Shown: one piece after another, positions 17,161-24,967 of the stretch | Position numbering within the stretch: the first letter of the stretch is position 1 | Layout: every line of letters begins with the position of its first letter | Assembly: GCF_017592555.1 (NCBI RefSeq) | Contig: NZ_JAGFNS010000019.1 | Coordinates: 1 to 64,000, forward strand | Direction of reading: 5' to 3' | Source: Actinoplanes flavus | Lineage (GTDB): Bacteria > Actinomycetota > Actinomycetes > Mycobacteriales > Micromonosporaceae | DNA length: 64,000 nucleotides | The notes under the pieces: model-generated | Told to the model about the DNA's origin: nothing | What the model saw: the letters and a program-made list of their open reading frames with translations, nothing else | The model's database searches: none | Position numbers and translations under genes: made by a program

Positions 17161-17535
17161 CCCACCAGGTTCAGCAGGGTCGACTCGCCCTCGCCGATCG
17201 CCGCCATGTCCCAGCCCGCGTCAAGCGTCTGCACCGGCTCCGCCGTGGCGTGCACTCCCCCGGCCAGATGAGTGACGCTCGGAGCGTCGGCAAGCGCCCG
17301 GATCCGCTTCGACTCCTCCGCGACCGCGGCGGCGTCCGGGGAGGAGCACGGCCACAGGACGTAGACCCGCGCCCCGGTGGCGACGGCCTCCCGGATGTGG
17401 TTCGCCGTGCTCTCGGCGTCCTCCCCGAAACGCACCTCGTAGCGGGCGGCGGTCTCATGATGGCCGAGCGCACCCAGGAGCGCGTGAAAGCCCGTACGTC
17501 ACCTCGCGGTAACGCAGCACCAGGACCAGCTCAGG
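17161..17535 (-). pseudogene. Radical SAM / B12-binding gene, N-terminal remnant (copy 2)
   Basis: Remnant of the first 115 or so codons of the same gene as 14842-16085. From the 5' side: VLVLRYREVT, an extra base near 17482, then FHALLGALGHHETAARYEVRFGED, ANHIREAVATGARVYVLWPC, HLAGGVHATAEPVQTLDAGWDM and IGEGESTLLNLVG. Homology stops abruptly near 17161. DNA identity with copy 1 over 17167-17300 is high (mostly third-position changes). It has no radical SAM domain, so it cannot be functional. Its broken end matches the broken end of the piece at 22752-22952. Confidence 0.75.
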
Positions 17536-17814
17536 ACCACCTGTGCCGCGATTTTGCCAGGCCCCGAAGAACCGTTCCGCCCCGAGCCCGGGCTCTCGAG
17601 CTCGACGACCTCGATCTGGACCTCGCGGACACCGTGCAGGTCGAGCTTGAGCTGACGTTCGCCCCGGACATCACCGCCGAGATGGACGACTCCTGGACCG
17701 CTGCTCGCAACGGTGAACTCGCCGCCGAAGACCTGGCCGAGGCCGAGACCCTTGTCATGGCCCTGAACGGGGCGGAGCCACTGCGCAGCCGGATCGGACT
17801 TGTGAATCCGAGCC

Positions 17815-17978
17815 GAACCGCGGAAGGTCGCCAGCGCACCGGCGGCGAGCGTGCCGTTTCAGCTGTCGTTGATGACGGTGTGCCGGCCCTCGTAGCCGCC
17901 GCTCCAGCTATTGACGACAGCGAACCGCGCTGTCGAGGCGCTCGTCGGCAGAGCGGTAAGGATCAGGGTGGCGACGAG
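17815..17978 (-). pseudogene. CBM2 domain remnant
   Basis: In one minus-strand frame this reads a hydrophobic, signal-like run (YLVATLILTALPTSASTA), then a CBM2-like start (RFAVVNSWSGGYEG). The middle of the module is deleted, a TGA follows VINDS, and the CBM2-like end NGTLAAGALATFRGS comes next. CBM2 modules typically read ...NSWNGTLAAGASTTFGF..., so the TGA probably replaced a tryptophan codon. It lies just beyond the terminator of the GH10 gene. The 280 bp further on (to 17535) hold no gene I can support. Confidence 0.45.
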
Positions 17979-17980
17979 GT

Positions 17981-18008
17981 ACCGGCCGCCGCAAGCGCGG
18001 CGGCCGGT
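17981..18008 (-). terminator. Terminator of the GH10 xylanase gene
   Basis: Perfect 12-bp inverted repeat ACCGGCCGCCGC-AAGC-GCGGCGGCCGGT with a 4-base loop, beginning 9 bp past the stop of the xylanase gene. It has the form of a strong factor-independent hairpin, without a U-tract. Confidence 0.8.
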
Positions 18009-18017
18009 CTCGATTCC

Positions 18018-19364
18018 TCAGGCGGTACAGGAGGGGGTGGCGGTGGGCCCGGTGCCGGTTCCCTGGAAGCCGAACTCGGTGTAGCCGCCGGCCGGGACCT
18101 GGCCGTTGTAGCTGACGTTGCGGAAGGTCACCTGGCCGGTGGTGCCGGTGTTCTTGGCGTTCCAGGCGCTGGTCACCGCACCGCCAGACGGGATGATGAC
18201 GCCGACGGTCCAGCCGTTGAGCGCCCCGGATCCGGCGGTCACCCGGATGGTGGCGGTGTAGCCGCCGTTCCACGAGTTGAGCGTCACGCCGGCGCTGCAA
18301 CCACCGGGAGCCGGCGGCTGCGAGGAGGCGGAGGGCGAGGGTGAGCCGGGTGTCGTCGGGCCGCCCGCGTTCAGGGCGTTGAGGACGGCGGTGTACGCGG
18401 CCTTCTTGTTGCCGTTGCCGTCGAACAGCAACGGGTTCGCGCCGGTACGCCAGGATTCAGGGTCGCGCAGGCCCCAGACGGTGATGCCGGTGCATCGGGC
18501 CACGGCCATGCAGGCTCGAGTGACCGAGGCGTAGATGTTGGCCTGGTTGCCGCCCTGCTGGACGTCGAGTTCGGTGATCTGGACGTCGACGCCGAGGTCG
18601 GCGAACCGCTGGATGTTCTGCTGGTAGGTGGAGTCCAGCGTGGTGCCCAGGTGGGACTGCAGTCCGACGCAGTCGATCGGCACACCGCGGGACTTGAAGT
18701 CACGGACCATGTTGTAGATGCCGGTGGACTTCGCGTTGATGCCGTCGGTGTTGTAGTCGTTGTAACAGAGCTTGGCGCCCGGGTCGGCGGTCCGTGCGGC
18801 GCGGAAGGCGGCCTCGATCCAGTCGTTGCCGGTGCGCTGCAGGTTGGAGTCACGGCGGCCGCCGCTGCCACCGTCGGCGAACGCCTCGTTCACCACGTCC
18901 CAGGAGTGAATCTTCCCGCGGAAGTGGGTGGCGACCTGGGTGACGTGGTTGATCGCGGCGTTGCGCAGGGCGCTGCCGGACAGCCCCTGCGCCCAGGAGG
19001 GCTGCTGGGCGTGCCAGAGCAGGGTGTGGCCGCGTACGGTCATGCCCCGGCTCTGGGCGTGGCTGACCAGCCGATCGCCGTTGGTGTAGTTGAAGCGGCC
19101 CTGCTGCGGTTCGGTGGCGTCCCACTTCATGTCGTTCTCGGCGACGATCGAGTTGAACTCGCGGTTGAGGATCGTCATGTAGTTCGTGTCGGAGAGCCGG
19201 AACGCGCTGGTGGCGACGCCGAAGTAGCGGCCGGTCTGTGCGGCGGAGGCGCCGAGGGTGGTGGCCGCCTCGGCGGAGCCGGTGATGGCGATGCCGGCGG
19301 CGACGAGGACGGCGGCAAGGGCGCCGGAGAGCAGGGCGAAGCGCCCGTTCCTGGGGATGCGCAT
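18018..19364 (-). CDS. Secreted GH10 endo-beta-1,4-xylanase with CBM2
   Basis: Extracellular xylan-degrading enzyme of 448 residues. Signal peptide about 1-33 (ends GSAEA). GH10 barrel about 38-340: acid/base Glu160 in WDVVNEAF, nucleophile Glu265 in QITELDV, and substrate-binding GHTLLWHAQQPSW and NDYNTDG. A short Pro/Ser linker follows, then a CBM2 (about 355-448) bounded by cysteines. The ATG at 19364 is chosen because a signal peptide starts there and AAAGG is upstream. The longer frame would read into the end of the GH62 scar. The CebR-like box at 19737 is 370 bp upstream, beyond the scar, and may drive this gene too. Confidence 0.94.
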   Translation of the reverse strand: MRIPRNGRFALLSGALAAVLVAAGIAITGSAEAATTLGASAAQTGRYFGVATSAFRLSDTNYMTILNREFNSIVAENDMKWDATEPQQGRFNYTNGDRLVSHAQSRGMTVRGHTLLWHAQQPSWAQGLSGSALRNAAINHVTQVATHFRGKIHSWDVVNEAFADGGSGGRRDSNLQRTGNDWIEAAFRAARTADPGAKLCYNDYNTDGINAKSTGIYNMVRDFKSRGVPIDCVGLQSHLGTTLDSTYQQNIQRFADLGVDVQITELDVQQGGNQANIYASVTRACMAVARCTGITVWGLRDPESWRTGANPLLFDGNGNKKAAYTAVLNALNAGGPTTPGSPSPSASSQPPAPGGCSAGVTLNSWNGGYTATIRVTAGSGALNGWTVGVIIPSGGAVTSAWNAKNTGTTGQVTFRNVSYNGQVPAGGYTEFGFQGTGTGPTATPSCTA

Positions 19365-19386
19365 GGCGGACGGAACCTTTCCGGGT

Positions 19387-19702
19387 CTATCGGCGGAGGG
19401 TGAGCAGGCCGGGACGGTAGGGCAGCTGCAGGTTGCAGGGGTCAATGGTCATGGTCTGGTCGGCGCTGGTGCGGATGAGTTCGCCGTGGCTGATGTCGTT
19501 GGTCCAGGTGGCGCCGCTGTTGGCCTTGCCCGCGAACGGGTTGCTCTCGGTGTCGGCCTGCGGTGTCCCGTCGCCGCCGAGGCTGTCGGAGGTGAACGAC
19601 CGGAGGTAGCGGCCGTCGGCGCCGATGGCCTCGACGATCATGAGGTACTGGTTCTGGCCGGACGCCTTGTACACCTGGACGGCTTCGAACAGGTGGTTAT
19701 CG
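19387..19702 (-). pseudogene. GH62 alpha-L-arabinofuranosidase, C-terminal scar
   Basis: Only the end of a GH62 domain remains, starting at HLFEAVQVYK and running through GQNQYLMIVEAIGADGRYLRSF, ATWTNDISHGELIR and TMTIDPCNLQL. A second deletion then removes the LYQGK...LPW stretch before RPGLLTLRR. It is paralogous to the GH62 gene on the other strand (20105-21484). The 5' break (about 19702) joins it to a promoter region with a CebR box, so signal peptide, CBM and two of three catalytic residues were lost in one deletion. Transcripts from that promoter would run through the scar into the xylanase gene. Confidence 0.8.
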
Positions 19703-19736
19703 TTTGGGGATTGAGCAGCCGCTGACCGCAGGTTAC

Positions 19737-19748
19737 GGGAGCGCTCCC
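19737..19748. promoter_or_regulatory. CebR-like operator, minus-strand side
   Basis: Palindrome GGGAGCGCTCCC in the 400-bp intergenic region 19703-20104. Read on the minus strand, it is followed by GTAACCTGC, exactly as the box at 20009 is on the plus strand (21 identical bases). This shows that the two divergent promoters are duplicates. It would control the GH62 scar and the GH10 gene. Confidence 0.7.
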
Positions 19749-20008
19749 ATCAGTTTCAAGGAATCAACGCCGCCGACTGGACGGAATCCGCCTGCATAAC
19801 ATTTATCAAGCGCCGATATCAAATCCCAGGAATCTGTTACGCCGTTCATCGCCGGTCACGGAACAGGGATGCGGCGCTCTGGATCATGACCCAGGGGCAC
19901 TCCCGGCGGAGCGCCGACAAACTGACCGACGACTCCCGACTTCGATGAAGTCCGCCGCGTAACACTTTTCGGCGCCCTTTTTCTTCCACGCTAACCCATT
20001 GAAGCCGT

Positions 20009-20020
20009 GGGAGCGCTCCC
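20009..20020. promoter_or_regulatory. CebR-like operator, plus-strand side
   Basis: Palindrome GGGAGCGCTCCC followed by GTAACCTGC, 84 bp before the start of the CBM2-GH62 gene. It is predicted to let a CebR-type repressor control the GH62-esterase transcript. The rest of the intergenic region (19703-20104) is AT-richer than its surroundings and holds no gene. Confidence 0.7.
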
Positions 20021-20104
20021 GTAACCTGCCGAAAACAACTGTTCACGTTAAAACGCATTGCCCGATGTGCACGCATCCTCCGCCATCCCCGCCAGGAGAG
20101 AACC

Positions 20105-21484
20105 ATGATGATGTCGAGAAGAGCCCGGGCCGGCCTGGTGTCGGCCGGTGCCGCCCTGCTGACCTCGTCGGCGGTCGTCGTGGCCATGCCGGCCGATGCC
20201 GCGGCGACCGGCTGCGCGGTGGAATACACCGTGTCGTCGCAGTGGCAGGGCGGGTTCAATGCCGACGTGACCGTCACCAACCTGGGTGATCCGCTGTCCA
20301 GCTGGACTCTGACCTGGTTATACGGTGCCGGGCAAACGGTCACGCAGGCGTGGAACACCACCCTGACGCAGAGCGGATCGGCCGTGACGGCGAAGAACGT
20401 GAGCTACAACGGCGCCGTCGCGACCAACGGCACCGTCTCGTTCGGCTTCAACGGATCGTGGAACGGCAGCAACCCCGCACCGGCGAGCTTCGCCCTCAAC
20501 GGCGTCCCCTGCACCGGCGGCACCACGCCCTCGACACCACCGTCCACCCCGCCGTCGTCCTCACCCCCGCCGCCGACCTCGTGCACGCTGCCCTCGTCCT
20601 ACCGCTGGTCGTCGACGGGCCCGCTGGCCGAACCCAGGTCGGGGTGGCTGTCGCTGAAGGACTTCACCAACGTCGTCCACAACGGCAAGCACCTGGTCTA
20701 CGCCTAGAACGTCTCCAGTTCCGGGTACGGCTCCATGAACTTCAGCCCGTTCACGAACTGGTCCGACATGGCATCGACCGGGCAAAACGCGATGAGCCAG
20801 GGCACCGTGGCGCCCACCCTGTTCTACTTCGCGCCGAAGAACGTCTGGATCCTGGCGTACCAGTGGGGTCCGACCTCGTTCAGCTACAAGACCTCGAGCG
20901 ACCCCACCAACGCCAACGGCTGGTCCGCGCCGCAGACCCTTTCGACCGCCTCCATCGCCGACGCCCCGTACGGCGTGATCGATCAGACGGTGATCGGTGA
21001 CGGCCAGAACATGTACCTGTTCTTCGCCGGTGACAACGGCAGGATCTACCGGCAGAGCATGCCGATCGGCAACTTCCCGGGCAGCTTCGGCTCCTCGTAC
21101 ACCCAGATCATGAGCGACACCCGGGAGAACCTGTTCGAGGGGGTCGAGGTCTACAAGGTCGCCGGCCAGAACCAGTACCTGATGCTGGTCGAGGCGATCG
21201 GCAGCCAGGGACGCTACTTCCGCTCGTTCACCGCCACCAGCCTCGGCGGAACGTGGACCTCGAACGCCGCCACCGAGAGCAACCCGTTCGCGGGCAAGGC
21301 CAACGCCGGCGCCACTTGGACCAACGACATCAGCCACGGCGACCTGGTCCGCAGCAATCCGGACCAGACCAAGACCGTCGACCCGTGCAACCTGCAGCTG
21401 CTCTACCAGGGCAAGAACCCCAGCGTGAACGTCCCCTACGACCAGCTGCCCTGGCGGCCGGCCCTGCTGACCAGGCAACGCTGA
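20105..21484 (+). pseudogene. CBM2-GH62 alpha-L-arabinofuranosidase with an in-frame amber stop
   Basis: One reading frame of 460 codons is interrupted only by a TAG at 20705-20707. Signal peptide about 1-35, CBM2 about 36-136 (GCAVEYTVSSQWQGGF...), Pro/Ser/Thr linker, then a GH62 five-bladed propeller. GH62 enzymes remove arabinose side chains from arabinoxylan. The first catalytic Asp (WLSLKDFT) is before the stop; the second Asp (GVIDQTV) and catalytic Glu (LFEGVEVYK) are after it. Nothing else is damaged up to the natural stop, which overlaps the next start (TGATG). The stop follows LVYA in a place where Ser is common (TCG to TAG is one change). It may be recent inactivation, a sequencing error, or readthrough. 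AGGAGAG precedes the ATG. Confidence 0.85.
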
Positions 21485-22632
21485 TGGCTCGCCGCGTCCG
21501 CAATTCCCTGATCACGGCCGTCGTCGCGGTCACCGCCGCCGTCCTGGCATTCGGGGGTGCCCCGGCCCAGGCCGCCGTCGGTGGATCGGGCCCGTACCCG
21601 GCCGACTACGAGACCTCGGCCGGCCTGCCCAACCACACCATCTACCGCCCGCAGAACCTGCCGGCTGAGCGGCTGCCCGTCTTCGTCTGGGGCAACGGCG
21701 GCTGCTCGGGCAACGGCCTGTCGCAGCAGAACTTCCTACGCGAGATCGCCTCGCACGGCTTCCTGGCAATCGCCAACGGCGCCCCGAACGGCTCTGGCTC
21801 CACGACGGCCCAGCAGCTCACCCAGTCCGTCGACTGGGCCGTCGCGGAGAACTCCCGGCCGGACGGCAAGTACTACGACAGGCTCGACACGACCCGGATC
21901 GCCGCCGGCGGCTTCTCCTGCGGCGGGCTGGAGGCGTACGCCGTCTCCGGCGACCCGCGAGTCACCACGACCACCATCTTCAGCAGCGGCCTGCTCAACG
22001 ACGCCGACGACTACCAGCTCCGGAGGCTGACCAAGCCGATCGCGTACTTCATCGGCGGGCCCGGCGACATCGCGTACCCGAATGCGATGGACGATTGGAC
22101 CAAACTCCCGGCCGGGTTACCCGCCTTCATGGGCAACCTGAACGTCGGCCACGGCGGGACCTACGACCAGGTCAACGGCGGCGAGTTCGCCCGGGTGGCG
22201 GTCCTCTACCTCAAATGGCGGCTCAAGGGCGACACCACCGCGGGCGGCAGTTTCGTCGGCTCGAACTGTGGCCTGTGCGGCACACAATGGCAGGTTCGGC
22301 AGAAGAACCTGACCCTCGACGGCGGCACACCGACGACCCCGCCGCCGTCGGCCTGCTCCGCGACGTACTCGGTGCAGGACCAGTGGAACGGCGGCTTCGT
22401 CGCCTCGGTGACCGTGACCGCCGGGACCGCCGCGGTGAACGGCTGGCGGGTCGCCCTGGGCCTGCCGGGCGGGGCGTCGATCAGTTCGCTGTGGAACGCC
22501 GTCGCCACCGGCACCGGCACCGTCACGAACGCCAGCTACAACGGCCGGCTGTCACCCGGCCAGAGCACCACCTTCGGTTTCCAGGGCACCGGAACCGGCG
22601 GCGGCGCCACGGTCACGTGCACCGCGAGCTGA
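21484..22632 (+). CDS. Secreted alpha/beta-hydrolase (esterase-like) with CBM2
   Basis: Protein of 382 residues: signal peptide about 1-31 (APAQA), an alpha/beta-hydrolase domain about 35-275, a short Thr/Pro linker and a C-terminal CBM2 (about 287-382). Likely nucleophile Ser in GGFSCGGLEA, acid Asp in GGPGDIAYPNA, His in NVGHGGTYD; GNGGCSGNG forms the oxyanion region. Homologues are annotated as esterases or chlorogenate/acetyl-xylan-type hydrolases. With CBM2 and its xylanase neighbours, an esterase acting on decorated xylan is likely, but the substrate is not shown. The ATG overlaps the GH62 stop, implying co-translation; loss of upstream translation at the amber codon might also lower this gene's expression. 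Confidence 0.85.
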   Translation: MARRVRNSLITAVVAVTAAVLAFGGAPAQAAVGGSGPYPADYETSAGLPNHTIYRPQNLPAERLPVFVWGNGGCSGNGLSQQNFLREIASHGFLAIANGAPNGSGSTTAQQLTQSVDWAVAENSRPDGKYYDRLDTTRIAAGGFSCGGLEAYAVSGDPRVTTTTIFSSGLLNDADDYQLRRLTKPIAYFIGGPGDIAYPNAMDDWTKLPAGLPAFMGNLNVGHGGTYDQVNGGEFARVAVLYLKWRLKGDTTAGGSFVGSNCGLCGTQWQVRQKNLTLDGGTPTTPPPSACSATYSVQDQWNGGFVASVTVTAGTAAVNGWRVALGLPGGASISSLWNAVATGTGTVTNASYNGRLSPGQSTTFGFQGTGTGGGATVTCTAS

Positions 22633-22751
22633 GGCTGATGGTCGGGGGCGCCCGTTCCGGCACCCCCGACCGCACCTCGACCAACGTCGTGAGCCATTGC
22701 GATAGAGAGCGCCAGATTGGTCCTCAACCAGGTAGTAGTCAGTGCTTGTTC

Positions 22752-22952
22752 CGACACGCATAGATGCAGCCCCGGGTGATCTCCAGGGCGTTGAACCTGT
22801 CCCACCTGAGGGCGAAGCCCGGGAAGTTGTTGAGATCGCACTGCTTCGCCTTGCCGGTCCTGATCAGGTTGCCGGTGGCGTCGCGGTAGGCCAGGCCGGT
22901 GATGCCCGTCGGGTCGCCCTTCGTCGACCAGGCTGAGCAGGGGTCGACTACC
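22752..22952 (-). pseudogene. Radical SAM / B12-binding gene, internal remnant (copy 3)
   Basis: Minus-strand fragment equivalent to about 65 codons from the middle of the radical-SAM gene: LLSLVD, GDPTGITGLAYRDATG, then TGKAKQCDLNNFPGFALRWDRFNALEIT and the start of the cluster motif (GCIYAC), where homology ends. It has small indels against copy 1 (one extra base near 22940, two missing near 22921). Its upper end (about 22952) coincides with where copy 2 breaks off at 17161, with about 20 bp in common. Confidence 0.75.
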
Positions 22953-22979
22953 AGGTCGGGAGCTTTTGCCGGCTGGTGT

Positions 22980-23079
22980 GGGGGGGCCCGGGGGGCCGGG
23001 CCCCCCCCCCGGGGGGGGGGGGGGGCGGCCCGGGGGGGGGGGGGGGGGGGGGGGGGGCCCCCCCCCCCCCCGGGGCGGC
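22980..23079. repeat. Pure G/C homopolymer tract, probable assembly artefact
   Basis: One hundred consecutive bases without a single A or T, built from long runs of G and C, including about 28 G in a row and then about 16 C. It abuts the stop codon of the CocE-type hydrolase (23083) and lies about 30 bp after the radical-SAM remnant. No known bacterial element looks like this. Poly-G calls from two-colour sequencing at a gap edge are a plausible cause. Treat the junction between 22950 and 23085 as unverified. Confidence 0.85.
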
Positions 23080-23082
23080 TCG

Positions 23083-24861
23083 TCAGGACCGGTGGCGCGG
23101 GGCGAGCGGGAAGGTTCCCTCGCCGACGTCGGTGAGCGTACGGGTGTATTGCCGCAGGTAGGTGTCGAGGAACGGTGACCGGTCGCCCTGGGTCGGCACG
23201 TCGAAGCGCGGGTTCTGCAACGCGAGATGCAGCCGTGCGCGGGTGATCTCGATCGTGTTGCCGCTCGGGGTGTCGCGCCAGTTTCCGCTACCGATCGTCC
23301 CGATCTGCACACCCAGCTGGTGGCCCGTCTCGAGAGTCCAGTCGGTGGACTTCAGGTCGAACGCCACCCGGCCCGCTCGTTCGATCAGCGCCACGTTCTC
23401 GTCGAACATCACCGCGGTCCCGTCCGGGGCGACGTCCCACAGCCGTACCATGACGTTTCCCGAAGCGCTCGCATGCAGGGTGATCTGTGGGGTCGCGGTG
23501 ATCCGCAGCCGGGACTCGACCGGCGTGGACCAGGTGAAATAGCTGTGTGTGTCGGCCGCCGGCGCGAGGCCCTTGGCGGCGGGCGGAGCAGGATCCGTGT
23601 AGTGCTCCATGTCCCACCCCTGACCGCCGGGCGCGGCCAGTGTGGAGGCGATGCCGTCGTCGACGTACGTTCCGTTGGACAGCGGCGCCGTGGTCGATGA
23701 CGACGGCGCCGGCCAGGTCGGCTGGGCGCGCCACGCGCCGGTGTTGTCCTCGACGGCGTAGGCCGGGTCGTTCACCGCCGGGTGGATGCCCTTCAGGTAG
23801 CGGTCGTAGAAGCGCATGACCTCGTCGAAGAATCCGGCGCGGCCCATGAGCAGCTGGCCCTGATTGTTCGTCTCGTTGCCGCGGACGTGCTCCCACTGTC
23901 CCACCCAGCCCCGCTCGACGCCGTGGTGGTTGTCGAGGAATTCCTGCATGTCCTCGGGCTTGGTGTTGTTCTCGATGAAGCCCTGCGTGACGAAGAGCGG
24001 GGTGTTCGTGCCCCTGGCCTGGGCGGCGAGGTTGCGGGCGCGCCAGTAGGACGAGTCCAGGTCGGGATTGTTGTTGTTCGTGAGGTTGTCGGCGAGGCAC
24101 TCGGGGTGGCTCTGCTCGTACTGAGCGTTGGCCCGGTAGCGGTCGGTGTCGTCGGGGAGCGGCGCCATCGTGGCGATGCCGTTGTAGGCGTTCGGGGTGC
24201 CGGTCACGTTGGGCCGGGGAACCCCGTTGCTGAACAGGTAGTTGTACATGTTCCACACCGGTTCCTGGGCCACGACGGCTTTCAGTGCCGGGAGGCGCAG
24301 ATTGTTGCCGATGAGCCCGGTGACGGCGTCGTACGACTTGCCGTACATCCCCACTTTGCCGGTCGACCACGGTTGAGTCGCCGCCCACCGGATCGCCGCC
24401 TTCACGTCGGCCTGCTCACCCGGGCCGGCCCAGTCGAGGCAGCCGGTGCTCCCGCCGAAGCCACGCAGGTCGACCATGACGTAGGTGTAGCCGCGGGCGA
24501 AGAGGCCGGTGCCGCTGGTGAAGTCGGCGAACCGGTTGGACGGGCCGGTCTGGGTCCACCCCTCCGGCCCGGTCTGGCCGGCGTGACTGAAGTACGAGCT
24601 GACGGCGAGAATCACCGGTGTCCTGGCGTGCGGCGGCAGGTTCGCCGGGCGCAGTACGTCGGCGTGGAGCTCGACGCCGCTGCTGTCGGCTGATGGGAAG
24701 TAGGCTTCGGTCCACACCGCACCCTCCGGCACGCGGGGGTTCTCCTGGTGGGTGACGCCCGGTGGCGAGGCAGCGGCGGCGGTCGCCGGGCCGGCTATCG
24801 CGAGAGTGGCTACCGTGATCAGCGCGCCGGCGGCGGCCATTGCCCGTCCGCGTAAACTCAT
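23083..24861 (-). CDS. Secreted CocE/NonD-family hydrolase (X-Pro dipeptidyl-peptidase-like)
   Basis: Exported serine hydrolase of 592 residues. Signal peptide about 1-30. The S15/CocE alpha/beta-hydrolase core includes VDLRGFGGSTGC, the nucleophile segment VGMYGKSYDAVTG and an alpha-helical cap. The C-terminal 200 residues are the jelly-roll typical of the family (WSTPVESRLRITATPQITL; GHQLGVQIGTIGSGNWRDTPSGN). Family members cleave X-Pro peptides or esters; which applies here is open. The ATG at 24861 has GGAGG at ideal spacing. Only about 100 bp separate it from the divergent metalloprotease gene, suggesting shared control of exported degradative enzymes. Confidence 0.88.
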   Translation of the reverse strand: MSLRGRAMAAAGALITVATLAIAGPATAAAASPPGVTHQENPRVPEGAVWTEAYFPSADSSGVELHADVLRPANLPPHARTPVILAVSSYFSHAGQTGPEGWTQTGPSNRFADFTSGTGLFARGYTYVMVDLRGFGGSTGCLDWAGPGEQADVKAAIRWAATQPWSTGKVGMYGKSYDAVTGLIGNNLRLPALKAVVAQEPVWNMYNYLFSNGVPRPNVTGTPNAYNGIATMAPLPDDTDRYRANAQYEQSHPECLADNLTNNNNPDLDSSYWRARNLAAQARGTNTPLFVTQGFIENNTKPEDMQEFLDNHHGVERGWVGQWEHVRGNETNNQGQLLMGRAGFFDEVMRFYDRYLKGIHPAVNDPAYAVEDNTGAWRAQPTWPAPSSSTTAPLSNGTYVDDGIASTLAAPGGQGWDMEHYTDPAPPAAKGLAPAADTHSYFTWSTPVESRLRITATPQITLHASASGNVMVRLWDVAPDGTAVMFDENVALIERAGRVAFDLKSTDWTLETGHQLGVQIGTIGSGNWRDTPSGNTIEITRARLHLALQNPRFDVPTQGDRSPFLDTYLRQYTRTLTDVGEGTFPLAPRHRS

Positions 24862-24967
24862 CCGACCTCCAAACATCGAACATCATCTGTGCCGGTCCTG
24901 ACGCTAGCGCGTCGGAGTGCCGAATCAACCCATTGAGTGGTGTCTATAAATTTGCCAGGATGACGCC

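Noticed and set aside
17580..17870. Plus-strand frame with acidic, plausible-looking segments (LELDDLDLDLADTVQVELEL and onward)
   Set aside because: It has no clear start and no homology I recognise, and it runs on through the antisense of the CBM2 remnant and xylanase gene. It is probably a shadow or debris.
22980..23079. G/C tract as a replication origin, CRISPR array or mobile-element end
   Set aside because: It has no repeat units, no spacers, no DnaA boxes and no AT-rich region. Pure G and C runs fit a sequencing artefact better.
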